A program made the position numbers and the translations under genes. From contig JADNRV010000007.1 of NCBI GenBank assembly GCA_015499995.1, positions 124,001-188,000 on the forward strand: a stretch of DNA of 64,000 nucleotides, in the 5' to 3' direction. Positions 1 through 9,964 of the stretch are shown here, in pieces. A model generated the notes under the pieces. The model ran no database searches, was not told the origin of the DNA, and saw nothing but the letters and a program-made list of their open reading frames with translations. The DNA comes from Flammula alnicola. Lineage: Eukaryota; Basidiomycota; Agaricomycetes; Agaricales; Strophariaceae. Position 1 is the first letter of the stretch, and the number at the start of each line of letters is the position of its first letter.

Positions 1-279
1 TCGACATGGTCCGCCCAATCCTCGTCATCAGTATCAATGAAAACAGTTGCCCCTGCCGGTCCATACATTGCACCCTGAACTATATAATTCTTTTCTCGAG
101 CTGAATTTAACGCATTGTTGAAGGACGGGAGCAGAAACCTCGCATCATCTGGAACCTCGGAAATGTGACGGCAACCTGCTTTCGAAACGTTGAAAACGAA
201 AAGGGAAGGAACAAATGGCTAACAACGGGTAAGTTGAGAATTCTTAACACTGATTACTTTTGCTTACTTGGTCGGTCAT
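1..279 (-). CDS. 5' part of an unknown protein gene, cut by the left window edge
   Basis: Minus strand. A 12-nt first exon (268-279) encodes MTDQ and ends in a GTAAGC donor. An acceptor at about 219-221 joins in phase 0 to an exon at 218 that stays open to base 1. About 76 residues are visible, including FVPSLFVFNVSKAGC, a PDDARF segment and the acidic FIDTDDEDWADH at the edge. I do not recognise the family. The uninterrupted exon together with good splice signals argues for a real gene. The protein continues outside the window, so length and domains cannot be judged. Confidence 0.5.
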
Positions 280-1177
280 AGCGAGCTCCTTGAATCAAGG
301 AATTAGGACCCAGATATTGCGAATTTGAGCAGGTAGGTGGTAGTTCCTAAGGAGCCATTTGGGAGCGGTTTTGATAAAGGCTTCCGAGTCAGGCTTCTTG
401 GATAAGGTGTCAGATCCATCGATCGTGGACGGAGTCACCTCTTGTTCTCTGTTGTACCCACAGCCATGAGCGCTGAGCGCTGATTGATGGTTAAAGTCAC
501 AGGAGTCTAGCGAGTGCTTGGGACCCACAGCTCACCTTGGTTGGAACAATAGCTCGGTGTATACTTGGCACATAGGTCAGGAACCGAGCTAAATCGTCTA
601 CGTGAAATGTACTCAATACAGACAATAAACAGAATACAACAAAAAAAGATAGCTCACCACACTTCCGAGTCAGCTTCAAATTCAAACTTGGTGGCCTTTG
701 CCGCACTTATGGTAGCCGCTATGCCCATGACACCCTAGCTCGTCGCTCGAGATCATGAATGTGGATTGACGACTCCGCTTCGATTTTCCCAGCAGCAACT
801 CTTTTGTCAAGACCATACTGCCGAAATGGTCACGGTAATAGGCCCTGCCAGTTGAACCCACAGACTAATCGATGCAATCAAGTGTCGAATTTCCACGCGA
901 TAACCGGCTGTGTATATTGTAGCTGTCGAAGGTTGTAATAGCTGTCTAGTATTACACATACTAGTCCCAGGGTCTCGGTGAAGATAAGTCAAATGTAACT
1001 GCAGAGTGGTTTCGTCAGGTTCAGACGTCACATGCGCGATAATCCAAATGTTCCTGGCATCCTTTATGTCAAATCGGTAGCACAGCTAAAGGAAGGCGGA
1101 ACTCGAGGAAGGGCCCGGGGTTCCTTATATGTTTGCAAGATTCTGCCTTCAACGTTGCGTACATTACGCGATCGATG
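280..1177. other. Intergenic region, no supported gene
   Basis: About 0.9 kb between the start of the edge gene and the 3' end of the first F-box gene. Short open frames are present but lack splice structure or a recognisable family. The last ~100 bp before 1178 resembles the conserved 3' flank found behind the other F-box copies (around 18240-18330, 20690-20780 and 32430-32500), so part of this stretch is F-box 3' UTR. Confidence 0.5.
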
Positions 1178-2815
1178 CTAGTCCCATTCGAGGTCTTCGG
1201 CAGTGTAGTCGTCGGCGTATTCACCCTCGTCCTCGTGGTTTTCGTAAAGGTCGAAATACTCGTCGTCATTTTCCCATTGATACTCGAGAAAGTCCATGAA
1301 GTCGGAGTTGTAGTCCGATTCTTCGTCGGGAGTGTGTCCTTCTATGGTTTCGTCGTCGTCGCTGTCCGAGTAAAAAGGTCCACGCCGGATAACGTCGAGA
1401 AAAGCCTGCTCGCTCGGCGTTGTCGTGATAGCGAGAGAGTCGCCAAGAATTTCTCTCAGTTGAGGATGCACTTTCTCGTCTCTAGGCACTTGAAGGATGG
1501 TCGGGCACCCCAACTTGGGCTTTCGTTCATGAATGATCCTCGAAAATTCCTCGAGGTCAAGGAACAGGCCCTCAGTTAAAGATGGAGCCAGATTGAAGGT
1601 AATTGAGTGAAGATTCGTCAGGCCGAGAACGTACCACAGCATAGTGTCTGCTACCTGTCTTGGGAGATCTATAAGTTCCAGGTCCGTGGTCTTCGAAAGG
1701 GAAGAAAGGAACGAGATGTTGTTCTTCCATCCTTCGAGATCGCCGCCGGTGATCCGAATGCGAAGTTTTTGCAGACGCGGTAAATTTGTCCATTGGGCGA
1801 ATACCGAAGCAAGGTGGGGTGTCAATCGAGAAGAGAAAATGGCCACCTCGAGATATTCGAGATTCCTGAGGGCCACGGACAGAAATGGAAGTACGCATCC
1901 ACAGTTTTCGGAATGATCTGCTGGCTCGATATTGATTGCGAGGGAGCGCAGAGATTCTGCGTTTATTTTTGATAGGTTTATGGGATCTTCTTGAGATAGA
2001 GGAGAAGACCTCTCAGATTTCTGGATGACAAGGGTGTCCAGTGATGGAAATTTGTCGAAGAGGGTCCGGAAATCATTCGGGTTTAATTTCATAATTTTGA
2101 TATCCAGGGAGGTCAAATTTGGGGCCGGAGGAAAGTCCTGGATGTCGAACGAACCGAGTTTGAGGAAGCGTAGGGCACGGGCATCCATACCCTTCCATGA
2201 GAGAACACGGGGTAGGGTCAAGGAAGGGTTCCCTGAAGTCCACGTTCCCGCAATGTTCGTCCAAATATCAAGTGTCTTCAGATTTGGTGTTTCAAGATCC
2301 TTCCATCTTCTAAATACGGCTTCAAGATCCTCTTCTGTATCGACACTAATTGTCAAGCTCCGGAGACGGGATAAGTGCTTCGCAATGGTGTCGCGAATGG
2401 GTTCGAGTTTTTCAGGCTTGTGTCTCCAAGTCGTGCAGAATTTGACATCGATCAGTGCAGGTTTTGACCTTTCGAAGTAAACCAAGGTATCATACTTGGT
2501 GATGCTCGGAACACGGATTTTGGTCCAAAGAAGAGGTGTTCCCATCACCATGTCTCTCCATGGGCGACAGACGGGGATTAGGGTCTTTTGGAAAGGAAAG
2601 TGTCGCTCGTTCACCGCATCAGGCAAGAACGTGGAAAATATTTCGAGGAGAATGTCGTCCGGAATAGACGCGATGTAGCAAGTCGAGGTACTAGATGGGC
2701 TCTATCAGAATCACGGTCACGGTACATATAAGACATTAGTTGATATTCCATAAGAGATGGAACTGACCTTTGTTTTGGGGTCTGTATTTTGCAGTTCTTC
2801 GGTGGATAGAGACAT
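1178..2815 (-). CDS. F-box/LRR-like protein, copy 1
   Basis: Two exons, 2768-2815 and 1178-2701, joined in phase 0 over a 66-nt intron; about 523 aa. After 16 N-terminal residues and a short linker comes an F-box (residues about 24-75) with IASIPDDILLEIFSTFLPDA, then the WRDMVMGTPLLWTKI segment typical of agaricomycete F-box proteins. A long leucine-rich C-terminal region carries patterns such as LRSLTISV and LTSLDIKIMKL. The last ~65 residues are very acidic. By family it is a likely SCF ubiquitin-ligase substrate receptor; the substrate is unknown. It is intact, unlike the nearby relics, and its promoter carries a MITE. The same two-exon structure occurs in the copies at 16.7 and 19.1 kb. 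Confidence 0.85.
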
Positions 2816-2938
2816 CGTGCCGTGCTCTCAAGAAATGCGTATTAGGTGTTTTGGATTCTTTTGAGTAGATAATGATTGGGAGTTGATTGGGAGTAAAAGT
2901 CGAACGAAGTAAAGTCCTGACGCAGTCTGTCTGACGTC

Positions 2939-3243
2939 TAGGGTTGGGTAAAAAACCTCCAGGGGGGGTAATTTACCAGTAATTTACCTCGAAAATTTTT
3001 TCTGGGAGAGGGATAGGTAATTTACCAGTATTTTACCGGTAATTTACCATCACGTGATTTGATTTTTCGTAAGGCTTTTCAAAAAAAATCACCACCTGCG
3101 CGGCTCATATATATCACGTGGCCATGCAGTAAAAAACCTCACAGACCTGCCGCCAAGGGGGGGTAATTTACCTGGTAATTTACCGGTATTTTACCGGTAA
3201 AAAACGTTTTGGTAAAAAACCTAGGGTTTTTTACCCAACCCTA
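2939..3243. mobile_element. 305-bp MITE with 8-bp target duplication (hAT-like)
   Basis: The ends are perfect 19-bp inverted repeats (TAGGGTTGGGTAAAAAACC at 2939-2957 and its complement at the right end, 3225-3243). They are flanked by an identical 8-bp direct repeat CTGACGTC at 2931-2938 and 3244-3251. The interior has no open frame and is packed with GGTAATTTACC/ACCGGT-type short palindromes and two G-runs. An 8-bp target duplication points to the hAT superfamily; that assignment is inference. It lies between divergent F-box copy 1 and RAD51, so it is part of both upstream regions. Confidence 0.9.
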
Positions 3244-3271
3244 CTGACGTCGTCACGAGCACGTGACTAAG

Positions 3272-3381
3272 ACGCGTTTCGCGTTTTATTCCCGTGGGAA
3301 TATTTCCCTTCTGGCTGACGAACCAGCTGCCTCTGTCCTGACACAGTCCACCAGCATCGATTTTCCTACCCCACCACGCGT
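3272..3381 (+). promoter_or_regulatory. RAD51 upstream region with two ACGCGT (MCB-like) boxes
   Basis: ACGCGT occurs at 3272-3277 and again at 3376-3381, the second only 12 bp before the RAD51 ATG at 3393. ACGCGT is the MluI cell-cycle box bound by MBF-type factors in ascomycete yeasts, which often drive S-phase and repair genes. Whether it acts so here is inference. The first box lies in sequence that is also present beside the F-box relic at about 13340, so it may be inherited F-box flank rather than selected for RAD51. Confidence 0.4.
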
Positions 3382-3392
3382 ATACTTAGCAC

Positions 3393-4747
3393 ATGTCTCA
3401 GCCATCTCAATCCCAACAGCCCGGCGATGAGGAGGAACAGTTCCAAATGACCGGCCCCCTCCTTGTCAACAAACTGCAAGAAGCAGGCATACACCCAAAC
3501 GACATCAAGAAGCTTTCGGAGTTTGGCCTGAACACCGTCGAGGCTGTTGCGTTTACTCCGAAAAAGACGCTCTTGACTATCAAGGGTATTTCTGAGCAAA
3601 AGGCGGACAAGATTTTGGCGGAAGGCGAGTGCAGCTTAATGCGCAGCGCGTCGTTGATGGATTGTATGCTAACTATTTGGTATCGTCATACAGCCCATAA
3701 GATTGTGCCCCTCGGATTCCAAAGCGCGACAGAGGTGCATGCGCGTCGGTCAGAACTGGTGCACATTACGACAGGGTCAAAGCAACTGGATGCACTTCTA
3801 GGAGGTGAGAAGCATGTCCGACCCCTCGTCTGCGCGTAACTGACCCTCTCTCACCGTAGGTGGCATCGAAACTGGCGCGATCACAGAGCTTTTCGGCGAA
3901 TTCAGAACAGGAAAATCCCAACTATGTCACACCCTCGCCGTAACATGTCAGCTACCCGTAAATATGGGAGGCGGCGAAGGCAAATGTTTGTACATCGACA
4001 CCGAAGGCACCTTCCGTCCCGTCCGCCTCCTCGCTGTCGCCGAACGATACGGACTAAATGGAGAAGAGGTGCTGGACAATGTAGCTTACGCACGAGCATA
4101 CAATGCTGATCATCAGAACGCCCTGCTGACGAGTGCGAGTGCCCTGATGTCCGAGTCGAGGTAAATTGTAAACTCACGATGCATATGCATGTATGAGGAA
4201 ATTAACCGTTGTGGATTTAGATTCTGTCTCCTTATCGTAGATTCATGTACGGCACTCTACCGAACGGATTTTAGTGGTCGTGGAGAGCTGTCGTCACGCC
4301 AAAACCATCTGGGGAAATTCCTGCGGACGTTACAAAGGCTTGCGGATGAGGTAAAGTCTTCTGCTTTCCTCTATCACCCTACCTCCATAGTGACGCCATT
4401 GCATTTGTATTTCCCAGTTCGGGATCGCCGTTGTCGTCACCAATCAAGTAATGTCAAACCCTGACGCGTCCGCAGGCCCCTACGCAGGAAATGAGAAGAA
4501 ACCGATTGGTGGAAATATCATGGCCCATGCCTCCACTACCCGGTAAGTCCTTCGTGCCCTATTTTTTTCGAGGTCCTTCGACCGCCTATCTGACATTTTT
4601 TGACGTGGATGACATAGTCTCCAACTGAAAAAAGCACGAGGCAACACACGTTCATGCAAGATTTACGATTCGCCGTGCTTACCAGAGTCCGAGACCCATT
4701 TCGCCATTCTGGCAAGTGGAATTGGCGATCCTGAGGAAGAGACGTAA
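3393..4747 (+). CDS. RAD51: RAD51 recombinase
   Basis: Strand-exchange ATPase of homologous recombination. Six exons: 3393-3624, 3694-3804, 3860-4160, 4221-4350, 4428-4542 and 4618-4747. An N-terminal helix-hairpin-helix region ([11 protein letters not shown]) precedes the RecA core. Walker A is GEFRTGKSQ and Walker B is LLIVDS; the L2-side segment is [16 protein letters not shown]. The C-terminal [11 protein letters not shown] followed by GIGDPEE favours RAD51 over DMC1. Exons join without frame breaks and total about 340 aa, the usual size. The first intron uses a GC donor (GCGAGT, 3625-3693) with a TGCTAAC branch and no in-frame stop, so unspliced RNA would add 23 codons. It is divergent from F-box copy 1 across the MITE. 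Confidence 0.95.
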
Positions 4748-5246
4748 AAACCTTCAGGATTCATGGCAAGTGGCGTTGTCGATTTCGTTAACGGGGGTCA
4801 ATTTCGCCTGCTCCCACAGACTGTGCATGCCCTTTTTCATTTAATTCTGCTCCGACTTAGAACCACTTATGCTTCATTATGCAACGACTGGCTGGCTGAG
4901 GACAACATCGGATTCTGTTGGAACATTATGTTATATTACAAGCTGTACATTTTGATACAATTGCATGCCTTTTTTTTGTAAAGTGCGAACATTAAGTGAC
5001 AAAGTAAGGTGGTAATGGAGCGGAGTGGTATGAAAGGAGTTGGTTGGTCCAGTTGAATGGGTGGAACGTATGACCAGTTGAGTGGTCATTCTCTAAAGCA
5101 CAAATGCAGGTAAAAACGAAAGCGGGAGGAACCGTCCATTATCGGTCTTTTTTGTGGAGAAAAAAAGTGGTACAGTACTGTACATACATTAACATTCCTT
5201 TGATGCTTGCTTGCTTGGTTGAGAGTTCGACGAGTTTTTGGGCTGT
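4748..5246. other. Convergent intergenic region between RAD51 and the PHGDH gene
   Basis: About 0.5 kb separating the two stop codons. It is AT-rich with short T/A runs, consistent with two facing 3' UTRs. No gene or repeat is supported. Confidence 0.5.
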
Positions 5247-6679
5247 TCAAGCCAACAACCTGGTGATGATATTGGCGTCCGTGGAACTGATGCGGTCCCT
5301 CAAGAGGTGCAAATCCCTGGAGCCTACGTCTGCGATATCTGCCATGAGGTAGGCAATCTCGCCCTTGGAGTCCGAGTACTGCTTCTCGACGTTGTACGGC
5401 GACAGCGCCTCGTTGACCTGCTTGAGCACACCAGGCTGGTTTTTGTGGACATGGCACACACGGATCTGCCCCGCCTGCTCCGCACTGATCGGGCGCAGAT
5501 CGACCTCGGGGAAGTTGACCGCGCCCATAGTCGAGCCGTAGCCCAGGTAGTGCGAGAGGGCCAGCGCGACCTCGTCGCCGATCATTTTTTGGGCTTCTTC
5601 AGTCGAGCCTCCGATGTGGGGTGTGAGGATGACGTTGGGCAGGGCGCGGAGGACGCTGGCCCAGGAGTTAAGCTGGTCGTCGAATGGGGCGCCGTTGGAG
5701 CCGGGCTCAGACGGGAAAACGTCGATGGCCGCACCTGCGAGTTGCTTTGCCTGCAGAGCCTCGATGAGTGCGGGTATGTCGACCACCTTTCCACGGGCGT
5801 TGTTGATGAGGTAAGAACCCTTCTTCATCTGCGCGAGCTGGTCCTTCGAGATCATGTTGATAGTCTCCGGCGACTCGGGGACGTGCAGGGTGACGAAATC
5901 CGACTCTGCGAGGAGCGTCGCGAGGCTGTCGACCTGGCGCGCGGTGCCAAGCGGCATAATGTTGATAATGTCGTGGAAGAGAACGCGCAGGCCGAAGGAC
6001 TCTGCCAAGACGGACAGTTGGGCACCGATGTGGCCATAGCCAACGATTCCGAGCGTTTTTCCGCGGATCTCCCAGCAGCCTTTGGACTGCTTGTTCCAAA
6101 TGCCGGTGCGCAGCTCGTACGAGCGCTCAAAGAGCTGGCGGGAGAGGGCAACCAGCTCTGCCATGACGAGCTCTGCGACTGAACGCGAGTTCGAGAAGGG
6201 AGAGTTGAAAACGGGGATTCCGGTCAAAGCAGCTGCCGTGAGGTCAACCTGATTAGTACCAATGCAGAAGCATCCAATTACGAGGAGCTAGCATAGAGAA
6301 ACAGATTAGGGTTGAAAAAATAAAGCCCGCGCATGGTACCCACTTTTGGAGCGGCTTTGAGCACGCGCTGGGTGATTTTTGTCTTGCTGCGAATGCCTAT
6401 GGCATGATAGGTACCGATCTTCTCGACCAACTCATCCTCGGACATGGATTTTGCGAAGTGGTCGACGTGCCAGCCCTTCGCCCTGAAGGCTGCGACGGCG
6501 TCGAGGCTGATATTCTCAAGTATCAAGAGGCGGAGACCCTCGTTCTCGAGGGGATGGAGGACCTTGGGCTGGCGAAGGTTGGAGACGGACTCGCGATGGG
6601 TGCGGAAACGATCATGGATGCTGATGCCGCTGGGCGAAACTGAAGCAGCGACGGCCTGAGGGTTGGATGAGATGGACAT
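5247..6679 (-). CDS. SER3: D-3-phosphoglycerate dehydrogenase (SER3/SER33 type)
   Basis: First enzyme of phosphorylated serine synthesis: oxidises 3-phosphoglycerate to 3-phosphohydroxypyruvate with NAD. Exon 1 is 6344-6679 and exon 2 is 5247-6287, giving about 458 aa, close to yeast Ser3. The NAD-binding GIVGYGHIGAQ, the catalytic-region Arg in INNARGKVVD and the catalytic His in ILTPHIGGSTEE are all present. A C-terminal ACT-type regulatory domain (VCHVHKNQPGVLKQVNEAL, then a DI-rich end) suggests serine feedback, as known for the family. It shares a 114-bp divergent promoter with HIS7, so both amino-acid genes may be co-induced. Confidence 0.95.
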
Positions 6680-6793
6680 TGTGGAATGAAGAAAAAGAAA
6701 CTGGCCAATATTCCAGGGATTTATATCCGATCCGTTGCACAATTTTATCTCGGCCCGATAGATCCGGTGACTCGATCTCTTCTTCTGACCACC
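6680..6793. promoter_or_regulatory. Bidirectional SER3/HIS7 promoter with a Gcn4-like site
   Basis: Only 114 bp separate the two start codons. TGACTCG at 6768-6774 differs by one base from TGACTCA, the Gcn4/Cpc1 general-amino-acid-control site. HIS7 is a known Gcn4 target in yeast. The site sits about 20 bp upstream of the HIS7 ATG and about 90 bp from the PHGDH ATG. Control of both genes from one element is inference. Confidence 0.5.
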
Positions 6794-8543
6794 ATGGGCC
6801 TCTACCTCCTCGACTACGGCGCTGGCAATGTACAGAGTCTCGCGAACTCACTCACATCCCTCGGCTACAATTTTAAATGGATAAAAGACACCGCAGATTT
6901 TGCAGAAGCCACCGTCAGTCCATGTCCATCCCTCCACTCTCTGTCTTGACCGACCACCACAGAGCCTCATCTTCCCTGGCGTCGGGGCTTTTGAGACCGC
7001 CATCGGCCACCTCCAGTCGCGCGGCCTGTTTGAGCCCCTGCGCGCGTATATCCTCTCTGGAAAGCCATACTTTGGTATCTGCATAGGCATGCAAGTCCTC
7101 TTCGAGTCATCAACAGAAGCAACGTCCCGAGGGCTGGGCATTATCCCATGTCCTGTCGAGAGATTCGACGATGCAGACAAAGCAGTCCCACACATGGGCT
7201 GGAATGCCGCCGAGCTCATCACCACGACAGCAAACGACACGGAAGGTGTGAACGCGTCGTCCTATTATTACTTTGTCCACTCGTATTGCGCCAAGTATAA
7301 GCCAGAGGTGTACCCCGATGCCATGCACTGGGTCCACTCCACGACACAGTACGGCCAAGAGCTGTTCGTGTCATCTGTGCGGAAGGGCAACGTGTTTGCG
7401 ACTCAATTCCACCCTGAGAAGTCAGGCAAGGCTGGGCTGGCACTTCTTGACGAGTGGCTGCGCAAACCCGAGTCAGCGCACACCCATGCACCCGCTGCAC
7501 CGCTCATCACCCGCACCCCCGCACCCAAACACAAGCTCACCAAGCGAATCGTTGCGTGCATGGACGTGCGCGCCAACGACCAGGGCGACCTCGTCGTGAC
7601 CAAAGGCGACCAATACGACGTCCGCGAACGTTCCTCGCCTTCCTCAACAGCAACAGCAACAACCGTCGAAACCGCAGGCGCAGTGCGGAACCTCGGCAAG
7701 CCCGTCGCGCTCGCCTCGCGGTACTACGCCGAGGGCGCCGACGAGCTGTGCCTGCTCAACATCACCTCCTTCCGCCACTCGCCGCTGCAGGACCAGCCCA
7801 TGCTCGCCGTCGTGCGCGCCGCCGCCCAGTCCATCTTCGTCCCCCTGACCATCGGCGGCGGCATCAAGGACACCGTCGACCCCGACGGCACGCAGCGCAG
7901 CGCGCTCGAGGTCGCCGGCGCGTACTTCCGCGCGGGCGCCGATAAAGTAAGCATCGGGTCCGAGGCGGTGTACGCCGTCGAGCGCCTGCGCGCCGCGTCG
8001 CCCCCGTACACCAGGGACGGCACGAGCGCCATCGAGACCATCGCGGCTGCCTACGGCAACCAGGCCGTCGTCGTCTCCATCGACCCGCGCCGGGTGTACG
8101 TTGACGACCCCGCGGCGTATGACGGGCCGTACAAGTCCGAGCTCGTCTTCGGGGCGGCGGATAGCGCTGTGGAGGCGGAGCGCGGGAGGGCGTGGTGGTA
8201 CCAGTGCACCGTGTCTGGAGGCCGCGAGGCGCGGGAGATGTCGGTCGTCGAGCTGGCGCGGGGCGTGGAGATGCTCGGCGCGGGTGAGATCCTCGTGAAC
8301 AGCATCGATCGGGATGGGACGGGGCTCGGGTTCGACCTTGCGCTTGTGAGCCTGATCAAGAAGAACGTAAAGATCCCCGTGGTGGCGAGCAGCGGGGCGG
8401 GCACGGCGCAGCATTTCGTGGACGTGTTCAAGGGGACAGACGTGGAGGCCGCACTGGCTGCAGGCATCTTCCATCGCGAGGAAGTTGGCATCGCGGAGGT
8501 GAAGAGCTTGTTAAAGGCTGCTAATATCAATGTTAGAGAATAG
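6794..8543 (+). CDS. HIS7: Imidazole glycerol phosphate synthase HisHF (HIS7)
   Basis: Bifunctional glutamine amidotransferase/cyclase making IGP and AICAR in histidine synthesis. Exon 1 is 6794-6913; a 49-nt intron follows, and exon 2 is 6963-8543; about 566 aa (yeast His7 is 552). The N-terminal HisH domain has the nucleophile Cys in YFGICIGMQ and the His/Glu pair in ATQFHPEKSG. After a Pro/Ala-rich linker the HisF barrel starts at RIVACMDVRAND (catalytic Asp), with the second catalytic Asp in NSIDRDGTGLG and the phosphate-binding SSGAGT. The HisF half is very GC-rich. It is divergent from the PHGDH gene. Confidence 0.97.
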
Positions 8544-9964
8544 ACAAACCAAGCATAGAGGATCTAAAATTGTATTGAAAAGACGATAACGCTTAAATAT
8601 ACGGAACCCAATTTACCCATTTCACACATTCATTCACTCATCCCAGGTTCTTTGATAACGTCGTGGGGCAGCAAGAGGAGGAGAAATAAAAAGCGCATTC
8701 TGATATAATATACGTAACATATGTACAAACGGTTTCATATAAAAGTTGAATCAGACGTACGATAGTCTTACAGAGCAAGCAGTTATTTGGACGTACTGGT
8801 AGTGACCAGGGAGGGTAAGGGTAGGAGTAGGCCCATGAGACTGAGGAGAGAAAAAAGGAAACAGGAAGGAAAGAGGGTATGAAATCTGGGATTTATTCGA
8901 CAATTTTGAAAGAAAACAAGAATCATAAGAGATGAAAACAAAACAAAGAACAAAGAACGAGGCTACAGTACAGTACTTACAAATTGAATTCGAAGACATC
9001 CGGAGGTTATCCTGTCAGTTATTGATGTACAGTACATTCTATCCTCCATAATATCTGCTACTAGAACTTACTACCGTAGTAAAACAAACAGAAAAGAAAC
9101 AACACAGACAAGAGTCAAGAGAAGAATGTCATAAAGAGAGAGAAAAGACGAGAAAACAGATGTTCGTGGAAAGAGATGTTGAATCATTGTGGGTTTGATT
9201 TGGTTTGGTTGTAGCGGCGACAAATGAAACATGGGAAGTGCCATCGTCGTCAAAGAAAGAAAAAGAAGAAACCGAAATTAGGAAGACAAAGATAACAGAA
9301 AAAGGAGAGTCGTGGGTCAGAGTCAGATGCACACCATCACCACCATCACATCAATCAAAGAGATGATGATGATGATGATGATAAACAAGATGGAACGCAT
9401 GGCCGAGCGTAGATAAGATTTATAACAGTGAAACCTGAACAAAAAAGAGTCCAACCAAAAATGACGGCGATGGCAAGTCCCAAAAGTAATGGAACGACGA
9501 TGAGGGATAGGAGGAGGACGACGACGACGGTCGATAGGCGGAGCGGAGCCAGGAGCCAAAGGATGAGAGAGGGGTGGGAACAACGGCACAGAGGCAAATT
9601 AAGAGACACATACACAGACGGCGGCCCACGGTTATTAATAACCGTGCGGGCAGTGGGAAAAACTATCGGAGGGGGGCTTGGAGAGGAGGAGCGAAGCGGG
9701 GCGGGGATGTGTGGGGTTGAAGAAGCTTGGTGTTGGGTAGGCCCGTGAACAAAAAGATCGGAGTTGGCAGCGGGGCGATCATCACGATCGGGCGGAAGAC
9801 GGGATGCGAAGAGAAGGGCGCTGGGATGGGAAAAGCGAGACGCGAAGGAGGCTTGGCAGGGAAGGAGTTCTTCATGGGTTGTTGGCTTGTATGTGGGTCC
9901 ATTCGAAAGCCTCCCCTCGAATCCATTGGCAGCTCCGAACAATGGAGTCTGACTCTAAGCAGAA
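8544..9964. other. Long convergent intergenic region between HIS7 and PAL1
   Basis: About 1.4 kb, mostly A/G-rich on the plus strand, with a GAT x7 microsatellite at 9362-9382 next to a CAC/ATC-rich stretch. It holds several overlapping open frames of 60-195 codons, but their composition is low-complexity and I see no splice logic or family. It is probably the long 3' UTR of PAL1 plus spacer. Confidence 0.4.
9362..9382. repeat. (GAT)7 microsatellite
   Basis: Seven perfect GAT units, directly readable, in the non-coding region between HIS7 and PAL1. Confidence 0.9.

Noticed and set aside
5238..6182. 314-codon plus-strand frame across the PHGDH gene
   Set aside because: Exact antisense shadow of the dehydrogenase exon, which has clear catalytic motifs.
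7644..8474. Long antisense open frame inside HIS7
   Set aside because: It lies wholly within the GC-rich HisF coding sequence; such shadow frames are expected there and it has no family features.
9355..9942. Minus-strand open frame of 195 codons downstream of PAL1
   Set aside because: Low-complexity Ser/Leu/Pro-rich reading of a purine-rich strand, including a GAT microsatellite; no splice or family support. Treated as UTR or spacer.
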